From G020348385 sp964538085 (lineage in GTDB: Bacteria; Acidobacteriota; Aminicenantia; Aminicenantales; Aminicenantaceae), in contig CAZIDF010000006.1 in NCBI GenBank assembly GCA_964538085.1, positions 1 to 64,000 of the forward strand: 64,000 nt of DNA, written 5' to 3'. Numbering within the stretch: position 1 is the first letter of the stretch; each line of letters opens with the position of its first letter. This document shows, piece after piece, positions 42,784-51,306 of this stretch. Under the pieces are notes generated by a model. The model did not search any database. It was not told where the DNA came from and saw nothing but the letters and a program-made list of their open reading frames with translations. The position numbers were made by a program, and so were the translations under genes.

Positions 42784-43547
42784 AGATCTATCGTTTTAAA
42801 CACAAAGATAAAATTTCCTATGGTGTCTTGAAAGAAGACAAGCTTTTGCCTATCGTGGGTTCGATATACCGAAAATTCAAAACCGCAAAAAAGGGCATTC
42901 CTGTGGGCGATGTGACCTTGCTCCCTCCTGTTTTGCCATCCAAAATCGTTGCGATTGGTCTTAACTATAAGGATCATGCCATGGAGCGGGGAAAACCATT
43001 GCCTGAAGAACCCTTGATTTTTCTCAAACCTCCCACAGCGATCGTGGGTCCAAAAGATATTATCGTTTATCCTCCCATGTCAAAACGGGTGGATTTCGAA
43101 GGGGAATTGGCCGTGATCATAAAAAAGAAGGCACGCCTCCTCCACTCGGATGAGGAGGCCAATGCCCATATTCTCGGGTATTCCTGTTTCAACGATGTGA
43201 CGGCAAGAGATTTGCAAGTCAAGGATGTCCAGTTCACCCGGGCAAAATCCTTCGATACGTTCGCTGCGGTAGGGCCGTGTGTAGCTACCGATATCGATCC
43301 CTCGGGACTGAAGATCAAGACATTCCTGAACGGAAAACTGAAACAATCGGGGAATACGCGGAATTTGATATTTTCCGTGCCCTTTTTGGTGCGATTCGTT
43401 TCGCACGTCATGACCTTGAATCCGGGGGATATCATCACCACCGGGACGCCGTCGGGGATCGGACCGATGGTGCCCGGCGACAAAGTGGATATCCAGATCG
43501 AAGGGATCGGGACCCTGTCCAACACGGTCATGAAAATCTGGGATTAA
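42780..43547 (+). CDS. Fumarylacetoacetate hydrolase (FAH) family protein
   Basis: A 255-residue metal-dependent hydrolase/decarboxylase-type enzyme. Conserved FAH segments: KIVAIGLNYKDHAMERGKPLP, PTAIVGPKDIIVYPPMSKRVDFEGELAV with the acidic metal ligands, GYSCFNDVTARDLQ, RAKSFDTFAAVGPCV and LNPGDIITTGTPSGIGPM near the C-terminus. Members act on acylpyruvates, 2-hydroxyhepta-2,4-dienedioate or related ring-cleavage products; the substrate is not evident. It overlaps the lipoprotein gene by ATGA. A diverged copy of its last 26 codons lies at 47434-47514. Confidence 0.9.
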   Translation: MKIYRFKHKDKISYGVLKEDKLLPIVGSIYRKFKTAKKGIPVGDVTLLPPVLPSKIVAIGLNYKDHAMERGKPLPEEPLIFLKPPTAIVGPKDIIVYPPMSKRVDFEGELAVIIKKKARLLHSDEEANAHILGYSCFNDVTARDLQVKDVQFTRAKSFDTFAAVGPCVATDIDPSGLKIKTFLNGKLKQSGNTRNLIFSVPFLVRFVSHVMTLNPGDIITTGTPSGIGPMVPGDKVDIQIEGIGTLSNTVMKIWD

Positions 43548-43712
43548 TGAATCATCATAAAGCATAAATCATGAAAAAACTCAGATAATGTTCTTTCTGG
43601 GATGTGAAATAATAAAAATGAAAGAAAACATTTTCATTACAGATATAGCTTTTAGTTTTTAATATATAAATTTGTCCCTTTTTAAGCGATCGCATAGATA
43701 AATTTACCAAAA

Positions 43713-44489
43713 CTAGAATTTGAATTTTATTCCTATTCGAATCGACAAACCGCTTGAGTTCAACTTTAATACTTCATAATTGAATTCTGGAAATATATAT
43801 TCTTCAATTTTATCGATGTATGGATTTTTTTCCTCACCACCGATTTCAACTTTAAAGTTTTCCACTCCGTTTAAATGCAAATATTGATAGAAAGCTTCGA
43901 TACAAAAAGTGAGAATCTCCCTAGGTGTAAAATCAATACCTAAGCCGATATGAGATCCAAGTCCATTAGTGCTACCTGAATATATTGCAGAACGATGTAT
44001 CGATCCACCGTAATACCAATTTGCCTTACTTTCCACATATCCGAAATGATAACCCACACCCCCTTGAAGATTAATCTGAATTTGAGAATTTAGTGGGAGA
44101 GAAAATATTAGAGACGAAAATATGGGTGTTGTTCCTATCCAAACTTGAGGAATTACGCTATAGTATTCACCAATATCCGAGAGCCAATAATCACTTTCCA
44201 TACCTTTGATTAAATTCTCGGTGTGACCGACACCAAAAGATAGACTAAAGTTTGAACTAAACTTGAAAATGAACTCAGCTAGGAATTCTATTCCTTTACC
44301 GGATTCCCTCATGTTGCCAACTGAAACATATGATGCATATTTTTCCTGCGTATGTACTGTTTCTTGAATACTATTGCCGCTATTCAGGCCAAAACTCATT
44401 TTGACATAATACTCTGTTGCGATGAGATCTAACGGCAATGAAATGAACAAAACGGCTAAAAATAAAATGAGATTTTTTTTATTTGTCAA
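43713..44489 (-). CDS. Outer-membrane beta-barrel protein of unknown function
   Basis: 258 residues with a signal peptide (KKNLILFLAVLFISLPLDLIA). The mature part is a series of amphipathic strands separated by polar loops (FLAEFIFKFSSNFSLSFGVGH, IQINLQGGVGYHFGYVES, LGSHIGLGIDFTPREILTFC) and ends with Phe (LSIRIGIKFKF), the outer-membrane insertion signal. About eight to ten strands fit the length. It lies downstream of the VWFA-like pair on the same strand. Confidence 0.7.
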   Translation of the reverse strand: MTNKKNLILFLAVLFISLPLDLIATEYYVKMSFGLNSGNSIQETVHTQEKYASYVSVGNMRESGKGIEFLAEFIFKFSSNFSLSFGVGHTENLIKGMESDYWLSDIGEYYSVIPQVWIGTTPIFSSLIFSLPLNSQIQINLQGGVGYHFGYVESKANWYYGGSIHRSAIYSGSTNGLGSHIGLGIDFTPREILTFCIEAFYQYLHLNGVENFKVEIGGEEKNPYIDKIEEYIFPEFNYEVLKLNSSGLSIRIGIKFKF

Positions 44490-44552
44490 TTGATTTTGAT
44501 CGCTATTTTCTCTTCAATTTTTTGAATTACTAACAAATATTTAGGCATGGAT

Positions 44553-45782
44553 TCAATCTGCAAAATATCCAGCCCTGTGGGCAATTCTGTAATTGTGCCC
44601 TTTCACTTTGATATCGATATTTTTGAATTTCCCGTCAATCACGTAATTTTTCGGGGAATAATACAGGAGATAATAACTTTCGGCCGCATTGACCGCCTGC
44701 TGGAGCAGGTATTCCGGATTTGCCGAACTGTCCACAAACCCACCTGTTGCCTGTGCCATCTGTTTGAAGGCGCCGTAGATATCATCGGATTCTTCTTCCA
44801 TACGTATCCCGTACGCAAGCTCTGCCTGTTTGGTTAAAAAAAGGAAATGAATGGACACAGAGGCGTCCGCATAGGCGTTTTTTATCAGGTCGACATCGAA
44901 AGTAATGTCTCTGGTGAAGAAATCTTGGAGATTTGCAAGCGTTTGTTGCATGGAAAAGTTATCCTGATACATAGACTGGGCCTTGCTTAATACATTGGGA
45001 TCTAGCCGCGGAATAAATTCCCTTTGATAGAAAAGAAAAACATATTTCTGTCCTTCAATATCTTTAAGGAATTTTGCAAAGTCCAAGAGCTGCAATTGGT
45101 CGACATTCCTCAAGTTTTCTAACCGACTAATTCCCGTGGCATACGCCATACATAACTCTTCAATATGTGGATCTGATCCATCGGGATCGTAAAAAGCCTG
45201 ATCATCGGACCTAAGGGCAGCTGAAGGATCAACAACAGCAGCTAAGGCACGCGCAACAGCCTCTATATCTCGAATAACACTGTTATATTCTGAACTGCCG
45301 GTAAGAGTCTCTTTTCTCAACAGGTTTTTGAATTCTTTTCTTAGATCTTCTTTTGTCCCATACATAAAGACTTTTTCATTCATCTTGTATGCTTTTAGCG
45401 GCGTTATAACCCAAAGCTTATCCTGGGGAAGAAGAACATTGTCGACAAAAAAATCGATCGCATCTCCCATTTTCGACGTGTACTCGCTAATCTCGAAAAA
45501 AAGGAAGAAATTTCTGGATATCTCCGGTTCATACTTCTTCTTTTCTTCTTTCCTCTCAACAGCTTTTTTTTTGATCTGATAAACCGCCTCGATTTTCTGG
45601 CGAACCCCATCCTCATAAACCTGAAAATCGTCGATTGTCAAGTTGTCAACGAATTTGCTCCCATCAAAAACTCTAACCGGTACCTCTATATTAATGACAA
45701 GAGATATTTCTTTAAAAGCTTTTTGAGAGAAACTTGCAAGGTTTATAATCAACAAAAAAATAACAATAATTACTTTTCTCAT
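44553..45782 (-). CDS. Exported VWFA-like protein (Acidobacteria-type), paralogue 1
   Basis: ~409 residues. ATG at 45782 has GAGGTGGG in front; a GTG at 45794 is less likely. Signal peptide MRKVIIVIFLLIINLASFS. Then the Acidobacteria-type N-terminal module INIEVPVRVFDGSKFVDNLTIDDFQVYEDG, followed by a von Willebrand A fold (FFLFFEISEYTSKMGDAIDF). The metal site DxSxS reads EISEY, so it is degenerate. QMAQATGGFVDSSANPEYLL and YYLLYYSPKNYVIDGKFKNI are the family C-terminal motifs. It is probably a periplasmic or surface adhesion/assembly protein. Adjacent to a paralogue 28 bases upstream. Confidence 0.8.
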   Translation of the reverse strand: MRKVIIVIFLLIINLASFSQKAFKEISLVINIEVPVRVFDGSKFVDNLTIDDFQVYEDGVRQKIEAVYQIKKKAVERKEEKKKYEPEISRNFFLFFEISEYTSKMGDAIDFFVDNVLLPQDKLWVITPLKAYKMNEKVFMYGTKEDLRKEFKNLLRKETLTGSSEYNSVIRDIEAVARALAAVVDPSAALRSDDQAFYDPDGSDPHIEELCMAYATGISRLENLRNVDQLQLLDFAKFLKDIEGQKYVFLFYQREFIPRLDPNVLSKAQSMYQDNFSMQQTLANLQDFFTRDITFDVDLIKNAYADASVSIHFLFLTKQAELAYGIRMEEESDDIYGAFKQMAQATGGFVDSSANPEYLLQQAVNAAESYYLLYYSPKNYVIDGKFKNIDIKVKGHNYRIAHRAGYFAD

Positions 45783-45822
45783 TTCCCACCTCACGAATTA
45801 TGTAATTATAAAGAGGGATCTT

Positions 45823-47043
45823 TTAATCTGCATAATATCCTGCCCTATGACTTATTCTGTAGTTTTTTCCTTTTACGTTAACACTAATATTTCTGAATTT
45901 TCCGTCAACCTTTTTGTTTTTTGGAGAGTAATAAACGAGATAGTAAGTTTCAGCAGCCTCTGAGGCTTTTTGGAACAGATGTTCTGGATTAGATGAACTT
46001 TCGATAAAACCTCCTGTTGCGAGTGCCATTTCCCTGAAGGCGCTGAAAACATCTTCAGAATGCTCAACGAACCGGACTCCAGAAATATAGTCAGCAGGTT
46101 TGGTAAAAAATAAGAAATGGATGGAGATGGATGAGTCAGAATAGGCCTGCTTCACTCTTTTTACATCAATTGAGACATCTCTTGAAGATAGACCGTAAAC
46201 AGTCTGAAGCTGAAACATAAAATTGGGCATGTCTTGATACATTTGCATAGCCTGATCCAGAACTCTCGGGTCTACGTATGGGATGAACTCTCTCTGATAG
46301 AACAGGATAACAAATTTCTGCCCCTCCATCTCTTGCAGATAGTTTGCAAAATCAAATAATTTTTGCTCATCGATTTTTCTAAGGAATTCCAATTTTTCCA
46401 AAAGTTGAATATATTCGCTAAATATTTCATCAACATCTTCTTTTTGACTTACGACACCTTCATCCTCATATAATATGCGTTCTTTTGGATTGCCCAATAA
46501 CGCTGTCAATGTTCTTGCCTTTTTTGTAACGTCTTCAATGGCACTTCTGTATTCAGAACTCCCGATTTCAGCATCCTTCCTTAAGATGTTTCCTAGTTCA
46601 TCGACAATTTCTTCCCTAGCCATTTTTTCAAGGGATTCACTCTCAAAACCGTATGTTTTTAAGGGAGATACAATAGTTAGGCTATCGCCAGGAATCAGAA
46701 CATTTTCAAAAAAATAGTTCAATCCATCCTTCAATCGTTTTGTATAGTCCTCAATTTCGAAAAAAAGGAAAAAATGCCTTTGTGTTTTTGGTGTGAATAT
46801 TTTCTTTTCCTCTTGTCTCGCGATGGTTGTCTTATTTATGAAATACAGTGCATCAATATCCTGAAGCACTCCGTCCTCATAGATTTCAAAATCTCCGATA
46901 GCGAGATCCTCGACAAATTTGTTCCCATCATATACTCTGACCGGCACTTCAATATTAATGGCAATGGCTTCTTCCTGAATTTCTTGCCCGGACAAAAATA
47001 AAATCAAAAACAAAGTACTTATTATAAAGATCCCCTTTTTCAC
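45823..47043 (-). CDS. Exported VWFA-like protein (Acidobacteria-type), paralogue 2
   Basis: 406 residues with signal peptide (KKGIFIISTLFLILFLSGQ). The N-terminal module INIEVPVRVYDGNKFVEDLAIGDFEIYEDG and the VWFA-like domain (FFLFFEIEDYTKRLKDGLNYF) parallel those of the next gene; the metal motif is again lost (EIEDY). The C-terminus has EMALATGGFIESSSNPEHLF and YYLVYYSPKNKKVDGKFRNI. The two genes arose by tandem duplication and are probably co-transcribed from a promoter in the 47 kb spacer. Confidence 0.8.
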   Translation of the reverse strand: MKKGIFIISTLFLILFLSGQEIQEEAIAINIEVPVRVYDGNKFVEDLAIGDFEIYEDGVLQDIDALYFINKTTIARQEEKKIFTPKTQRHFFLFFEIEDYTKRLKDGLNYFFENVLIPGDSLTIVSPLKTYGFESESLEKMAREEIVDELGNILRKDAEIGSSEYRSAIEDVTKKARTLTALLGNPKERILYEDEGVVSQKEDVDEIFSEYIQLLEKLEFLRKIDEQKLFDFANYLQEMEGQKFVILFYQREFIPYVDPRVLDQAMQMYQDMPNFMFQLQTVYGLSSRDVSIDVKRVKQAYSDSSISIHFLFFTKPADYISGVRFVEHSEDVFSAFREMALATGGFIESSSNPEHLFQKASEAAETYYLVYYSPKNKKVDGKFRNISVNVKGKNYRISHRAGYYAD

Positions 47044-47734
47044 TCATTCACCCCTTCATATCCTGTCTCTTTTATCGTAAAGCAAAGAACGTGCCAAATC
47101 AAGGGCTTGGGTATTAGCTGCACTGTTGGTTGATTTCTTGTCCTGAATTCTGTACAGGTGTCACTTCTAAGGACTCAGTGATCTTCATTATCCAACCGCC
47201 TGCAACAGATTTGACGTTTTGGGATGGAAACAAGACCTCTCCCCATGTCACCAATTTGTCACCAGAAATGCTTAAAATCGCCTAGTTTTGCGTATGGTTG
47301 CTAAAATGGAAAGAAAGAAAAAGACCGGAGATTTTTCAGGGAAAACTGGAAATATTTCCAAGACCTTGAGGTGTATGGCCTAACGAACGCTACTATCTAT
47401 TATATGTTTGCTCGGAGTCCGTGAAAACTTGGTGTGGCGCCCGGCGACAGGGTGGATGTCCAGACCGAAGCGATCGGGACCCTGTCCAACAAAGTCATGA
47501 AAATCTGGGATTAGAATTGCCAAAGTAATGAAGAAAAAACGAGGAAAGATGCAAAAAAATGCATGGAATTGAACCCGAATTCAATTTATTGGATTTTGCT
47601 ATCAAACCCCCATTCTGCGGATTTCCCTATCTTTTTTTTTAAAAACAACTTACGGATGTGCATAGTTCATCTCCATTTGGCATATAATATGCATATAAAT
47701 CAAACGGGAATTCGCATAAACAAGGGAACCCATT
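47044..47734. other. Divergent intergenic region with a gene remnant
   Basis: This is a 691-base spacer between the VWFA-like pair and the CBM9/DUF5916 gene. It contains only the FAH-family remnant (47434-47514) and, near the right end, a TATAAT box (47683-47688) within the near-palindrome GCATATAATATGC. No intact gene is seen. It does not hold a family A or B repeat. Confidence 0.6.
47434..47514 (+). pseudogene. Remnant of an FAH-family gene (last 26 codons)
   Basis: The frame VAPGDRVDVQTEAIGTLSNK-VMKIWD-stop matches the C-terminus of the FAH protein at 43470-43547 (MVPGDKVDIQIEGIGTLSNT-VMKIWD). The DNA is also similar. No FAH-like sequence is seen upstream of it, so it is an isolated 3' fragment of a lost or duplicated gene. 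Confidence 0.85.
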
Positions 47735-49906
47735 ATGCTAAAATTCATCGTGAAAAAAGCAGTAGTGCTTTTATTCTGTTTGAGTTTAGCGCATCTTCTG
47801 CTGTCAGCCCAAACAGGGGTGAAAGAAAATCTTGCCCTCAAGACGGACAAGCCCATTAATGTAGACGGAATCATGAGTGAGCCTGTCTGGGGAAAAGCAC
47901 CGGATGCCGGTATATTTTTCCAACAAGGTCCAAGCGAAGAGGATTTCGATCGTTTTAAGACTGAGGTTAAAATCCTGTATGATGAGGGGCATGTATATTT
48001 TGGGTTTGTCTGCAATGATCCCGAACCGGATAAAATACTTGGCAACACCATAAGGATCGACGGCGATCTCAGGGATACCGATTCCATGTACATCTTGATC
48101 GATACCTTCGATGATCCGGCCAGTTTCTTTTTTTTCTCCATCAACTTCCTCGGTGCCAAATCGGACGGGAAGATCTCTAAAGACGGTCAAACGGCAGACT
48201 ATGAGTGGGATGGAAACTGGGAAGCGGTGGGCCGAAAAACAGATTTCGGATGGAGCGCCGAGGTCGCTGTCGAACGGGGACGCTTGTTCGATGAGCCGGT
48301 AGAGAGCAAGACCCTGGGCTTATCCTTAGCCAGGGTCGTGCCCAGGGTGGGGAGCACCTTTTACAGCGGCCCGCTTGATCCTCCGTTTGATTTTGCACAG
48401 ATTGCCCCCCTTCTGGAATTGAGCCTTGTGGGTCTTGAGCTGGGGGCGAGCATTAGTCCTCATGTGATTGCCCGCTTAGAATCGGGAGCTGAAACTGAAC
48501 CAGGAGCAGGCATCGATGCCCGGTATGCCTTTTCCCCGCAGACAGGCGGACGGCTTGTCGTCTACCCGGACTTCGCCACGGTGGAACCGGATGAGGAGAG
48601 GATCAACCTGACGCCATATGAGCTTTACTTACCAGAAAAAAGGAATTTTTTCCTGGACGGCCCAGATTATTATGATCGACCAATCCAGCTTTTTTATACC
48701 AAGAGAATCGGGGACTTATATGGAGGGGCAAGATTTCAAGGAGCAGCCGGAGCCTTCGTTTTTTCCGGGATGAGCGCTCAGACCAAGAAACAGGAGGACC
48801 TCGGGGAGGCCTCGGCCAATTTTTCCGTTTTTTCTCTAGAAAAAAAGAGTAGGGCCGGCTCTGCCGTTTTTGGATTAACGGCAGCCAACAAATTGATCGA
48901 CAGCCAGAACACCGGCGCTGGAGGAGTCTATTCCGATATCCAGATTATGAGAAATCTCAGATTCTCCGGGCAGTTTGCTTTTAGCTACGGTGATCACAAC
49001 AAAGGAAATTTAGCCTTTTTCCTCGGGCCGAGTTATGATACAAAGAGCTTCCATATGCACCTCCATTACATTCACCTGGGTGAAAATTTCGGTGACAATG
49101 TGAATCAGGTGGGCTTCATTCCCGACGACAATCGCAGGGAGCTGGATTCGGCCATCCATAAGGATATTCCTCTTAAAGGAGGGCTTTTAAACAAGATAGG
49201 CTATCGATCCAATTACAACATTTTTTGGGGTATGGACAGCGTGCTAAGAGGCTGGCAGATCGATCAGGGACTTATATTCGGGCTGAAGAATAAGTTCACT
49301 ATTTCCATCACACATACACAGGAGTACAGGTTAAACGACTTTTTTCCCGAACCACGGCTTATCTATATGAAAGGGGAAGGTTATACGGAATATGACCCTA
49401 GAGTATTTGGACATGGGAAGTGGATCGGCGAACCTGGGAGGTGGGAAGAAGTGTACATCAAGGATTTCCGGAATAACCGGACAACATTCACCAGCAGCTA
49501 TCATGCTGGCAACTGGAAATCCTTCGGAGTTGACGCTTCCATAGGCCGCAACTTTGACTCGAACTTTCAAATGATCGCATTCCATAAAAAACTGAAATTT
49601 ACGGAAAAGCTGTTCTCGGAATATGATATCTACTTCTTAAGATATGATGAGGAGATCTACTTTAAGAGCACAACAATCAACGTGCTGAGACTTACCTACT
49701 ATACAAACAGAAATATGACATGGCAATTCTTTTTCCAGTCGAATTCGGCCATCAGCAAAAGCAATTTCCATATCGTTTGCACTTACAAACTCAAGCCTCC
49801 TTTTGGCTCCATTCAAGTGGTTTACCAAAAAGGAACAGCAGGTTTTGGCGTGAAGGGAACTCAAGATCACACGCTATTTTTTAAATACACCCATAGGTTT
49901 AAATGA
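47735..49906 (+). CDS. Exported CBM9-like/DUF5916 protein
   Basis: A 723-residue secreted protein. Signal peptide KKAVVLLFCLSLAHLLLSA. Residues ~28-230 form a carbohydrate-binding family 9-like module (KPINVDGIMSEPVWGKAP, FKTEVKILYDEGHVYFGFVC, SAEVAVERGRL). The rest (YELYLPEKRNFFLDGPDYYD, RIGDLYGGARFQGAAGAF, then many amphipathic strands) matches the DUF5916 beta-barrel-like region and ends HTLFFKYTHRFK. In this phylum such proteins are thought to sit in the outer membrane and bind polysaccharide (inference). Its stop overlaps the next gene by ATGA. Confidence 0.82.
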   Translation: MLKFIVKKAVVLLFCLSLAHLLLSAQTGVKENLALKTDKPINVDGIMSEPVWGKAPDAGIFFQQGPSEEDFDRFKTEVKILYDEGHVYFGFVCNDPEPDKILGNTIRIDGDLRDTDSMYILIDTFDDPASFFFFSINFLGAKSDGKISKDGQTADYEWDGNWEAVGRKTDFGWSAEVAVERGRLFDEPVESKTLGLSLARVVPRVGSTFYSGPLDPPFDFAQIAPLLELSLVGLELGASISPHVIARLESGAETEPGAGIDARYAFSPQTGGRLVVYPDFATVEPDEERINLTPYELYLPEKRNFFLDGPDYYDRPIQLFYTKRIGDLYGGARFQGAAGAFVFSGMSAQTKKQEDLGEASANFSVFSLEKKSRAGSAVFGLTAANKLIDSQNTGAGGVYSDIQIMRNLRFSGQFAFSYGDHNKGNLAFFLGPSYDTKSFHMHLHYIHLGENFGDNVNQVGFIPDDNRRELDSAIHKDIPLKGGLLNKIGYRSNYNIFWGMDSVLRGWQIDQGLIFGLKNKFTISITHTQEYRLNDFFPEPRLIYMKGEGYTEYDPRVFGHGKWIGEPGRWEEVYIKDFRNNRTTFTSSYHAGNWKSFGVDASIGRNFDSNFQMIAFHKKLKFTEKLFSEYDIYFLRYDEEIYFKSTTINVLRLTYYTNRNMTWQFFFQSNSAISKSNFHIVCTYKLKPPFGSIQVVYQKGTAGFGVKGTQDHTLFFKYTHRFK

Positions 49907-50388
49907 AAATGAAAAACCGAATTTTGTGTTTATCTGTCCTCTTTATTTTTCTTTTAAGCTGTGCCACTTCCCCTGACCATCAACAGGCAAAAATTTATGT
50001 CAGTGGTTTAGACTCCTTGATGAACCGGAATTCCGGGGAGGTTTCCACCCAAATTACAGACGAGTGGGGATTTGTTTGTACCGGGATATGGAAAAAAGAT
50101 AATCCTTCTGCCGGCGATGTCCTAGGGGAAAACAAGGGGCCCACAGCATTCACCGAAAAGGAAGCGGACGCCCTTTTTGCGGCCAAAGGCACCTATAAAG
50201 TGATGCACTTTATGAAGTTTCTGAGGACCGAAAAGGTCTCCATCAGGACCATCTCTTCCACGGGTGATACCAGGGTGATAAACGTCGGAAAAACCCGTGA
50301 TGTGAATCACCATGCTTACATCAGGGTCGTGTTCAGGGACGATAAACTGGTCCATTTCAAGGTGTGGCCCCGTGTGGAATCCGAGTAA
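49903..50388 (+). CDS. Small lipoprotein of unknown function
   Basis: 161 residues. Lipobox in LSVLFIFLLSC, then a compact domain with segments EVSTQITDEWGFVCTGIW, KVMHFMKFLRTEKVSIRTI and HHAYIRVVFRDDKLVHFKVWP. I do not recognise the family. It is translationally coupled (ATGA overlap) to the CBM9/DUF5916 protein and is probably its accessory lipoprotein. Confidence 0.65.
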   Translation: MKMKNRILCLSVLFIFLLSCATSPDHQQAKIYVSGLDSLMNRNSGEVSTQITDEWGFVCTGIWKKDNPSAGDVLGENKGPTAFTEKEADALFAAKGTYKVMHFMKFLRTEKVSIRTISSTGDTRVINVGKTRDVNHHAYIRVVFRDDKLVHFKVWPRVESE

Positions 50389-50642
50389 AACTAAGCAAAA
50401 AAGCCTCACAAATTTTTAGGGGCGCTCTTCTATAAGTTTAGACGTGACTTTCAAGTTTTCTCTGCCATCAGGTATGTCCTCTGCTCGATAAAGGCGATGC
50501 GTCATGGCTGGGTCAAAAGTCTTATTTGACGCGAAAAAAACGTGCACGAAGAAAAGGAAAGATTAGACTTTTTCGTTGATTTGTATTAAATAAAGGGGGC
50601 AGGCGAGATGCGAGATTTTTTTACTGATTTTTGGAGGTGCGC

Positions 50643-51290
50643 ATGAAATTCTTTTTGGATACAGCCCATGTTAAACAGATAAAAGAAGCGGCCGGTTGGG
50701 GAATCCTCGATGGCGTTACGACGAATCCTTCACTTTGTGCCAAGGAGAATGCGAAGTTCGAGGATCTCATCAAAGAGATTTGCGATATCGTGCTCGGCCC
50801 GGTGAGTGTGGAGTGTGTTTCGACAAAAGCGGAAGATATGATCAAGGAATCGAGGAAGCTGGCCTCCATAGCGGATAATGTCGTCGTGAAAATTCCGATC
50901 TGTTTGGAAGGATTGAAGGCGACAAAAGTCCTGTCCCAGGAAGGGATCCACATCAACACGACCCTCATCTTTTCTTCATTGCAGGCGTTGTTGGCAGCCA
51001 AGGCAGGAACCCGGTATGTGAGCCCTTTTGTCGGCCGGCTGGATGATATCAGCCATGAGGGGATGAACCTCGTGGAAGAGATCGTGACCATATTCGACAA
51101 TTACGGCATAGACACAGAGATTATCGTTGCAAGCATCCGGCATCCCCTGCATGTTGTGGAAGCAGCCCTGATCGGCGCTGACATCGCGACCATTCCCTTC
51201 GGTGTTATCGAAAAACTGGTCAAACACCCGTTGACAGACATCGGGATGGACAAATTCCTGAGCGACTGGAAAAAGGTCAAAAAAACCTGA
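50643..51290 (+). CDS. Transaldolase family protein (fructose-6-phosphate aldolase-like)
   Basis: A ~215-residue class I aldolase. The ATG at 50643 has GGAGGT just before it; the TTG at 50631 lies upstream of that site. The length is that of the short TalB/FSA subfamily. Motifs: MKFFLDTAHVKQI (Asp6), GVTTNPSLCAKE, NVVVKIPICLEGLKA with the Schiff-base Lys83, and TLIFSSLQALLAAKAGTRYVSPFVGRLDD. It interconverts pentose-phosphate intermediates or cleaves fructose 6-phosphate. It precedes the acyl-CoA carboxylase genes by 16 bases on the same strand. Confidence 0.9.
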   Translation: MKFFLDTAHVKQIKEAAGWGILDGVTTNPSLCAKENAKFEDLIKEICDIVLGPVSVECVSTKAEDMIKESRKLASIADNVVVKIPICLEGLKATKVLSQEGIHINTTLIFSSLQALLAAKAGTRYVSPFVGRLDDISHEGMNLVEEIVTIFDNYGIDTEIIVASIRHPLHVVEAALIGADIATIPFGVIEKLVKHPLTDIGMDKFLSDWKKVKKT

Positions 51291-51306
51291 GGTCTGAAGG
51301 GTAGCC

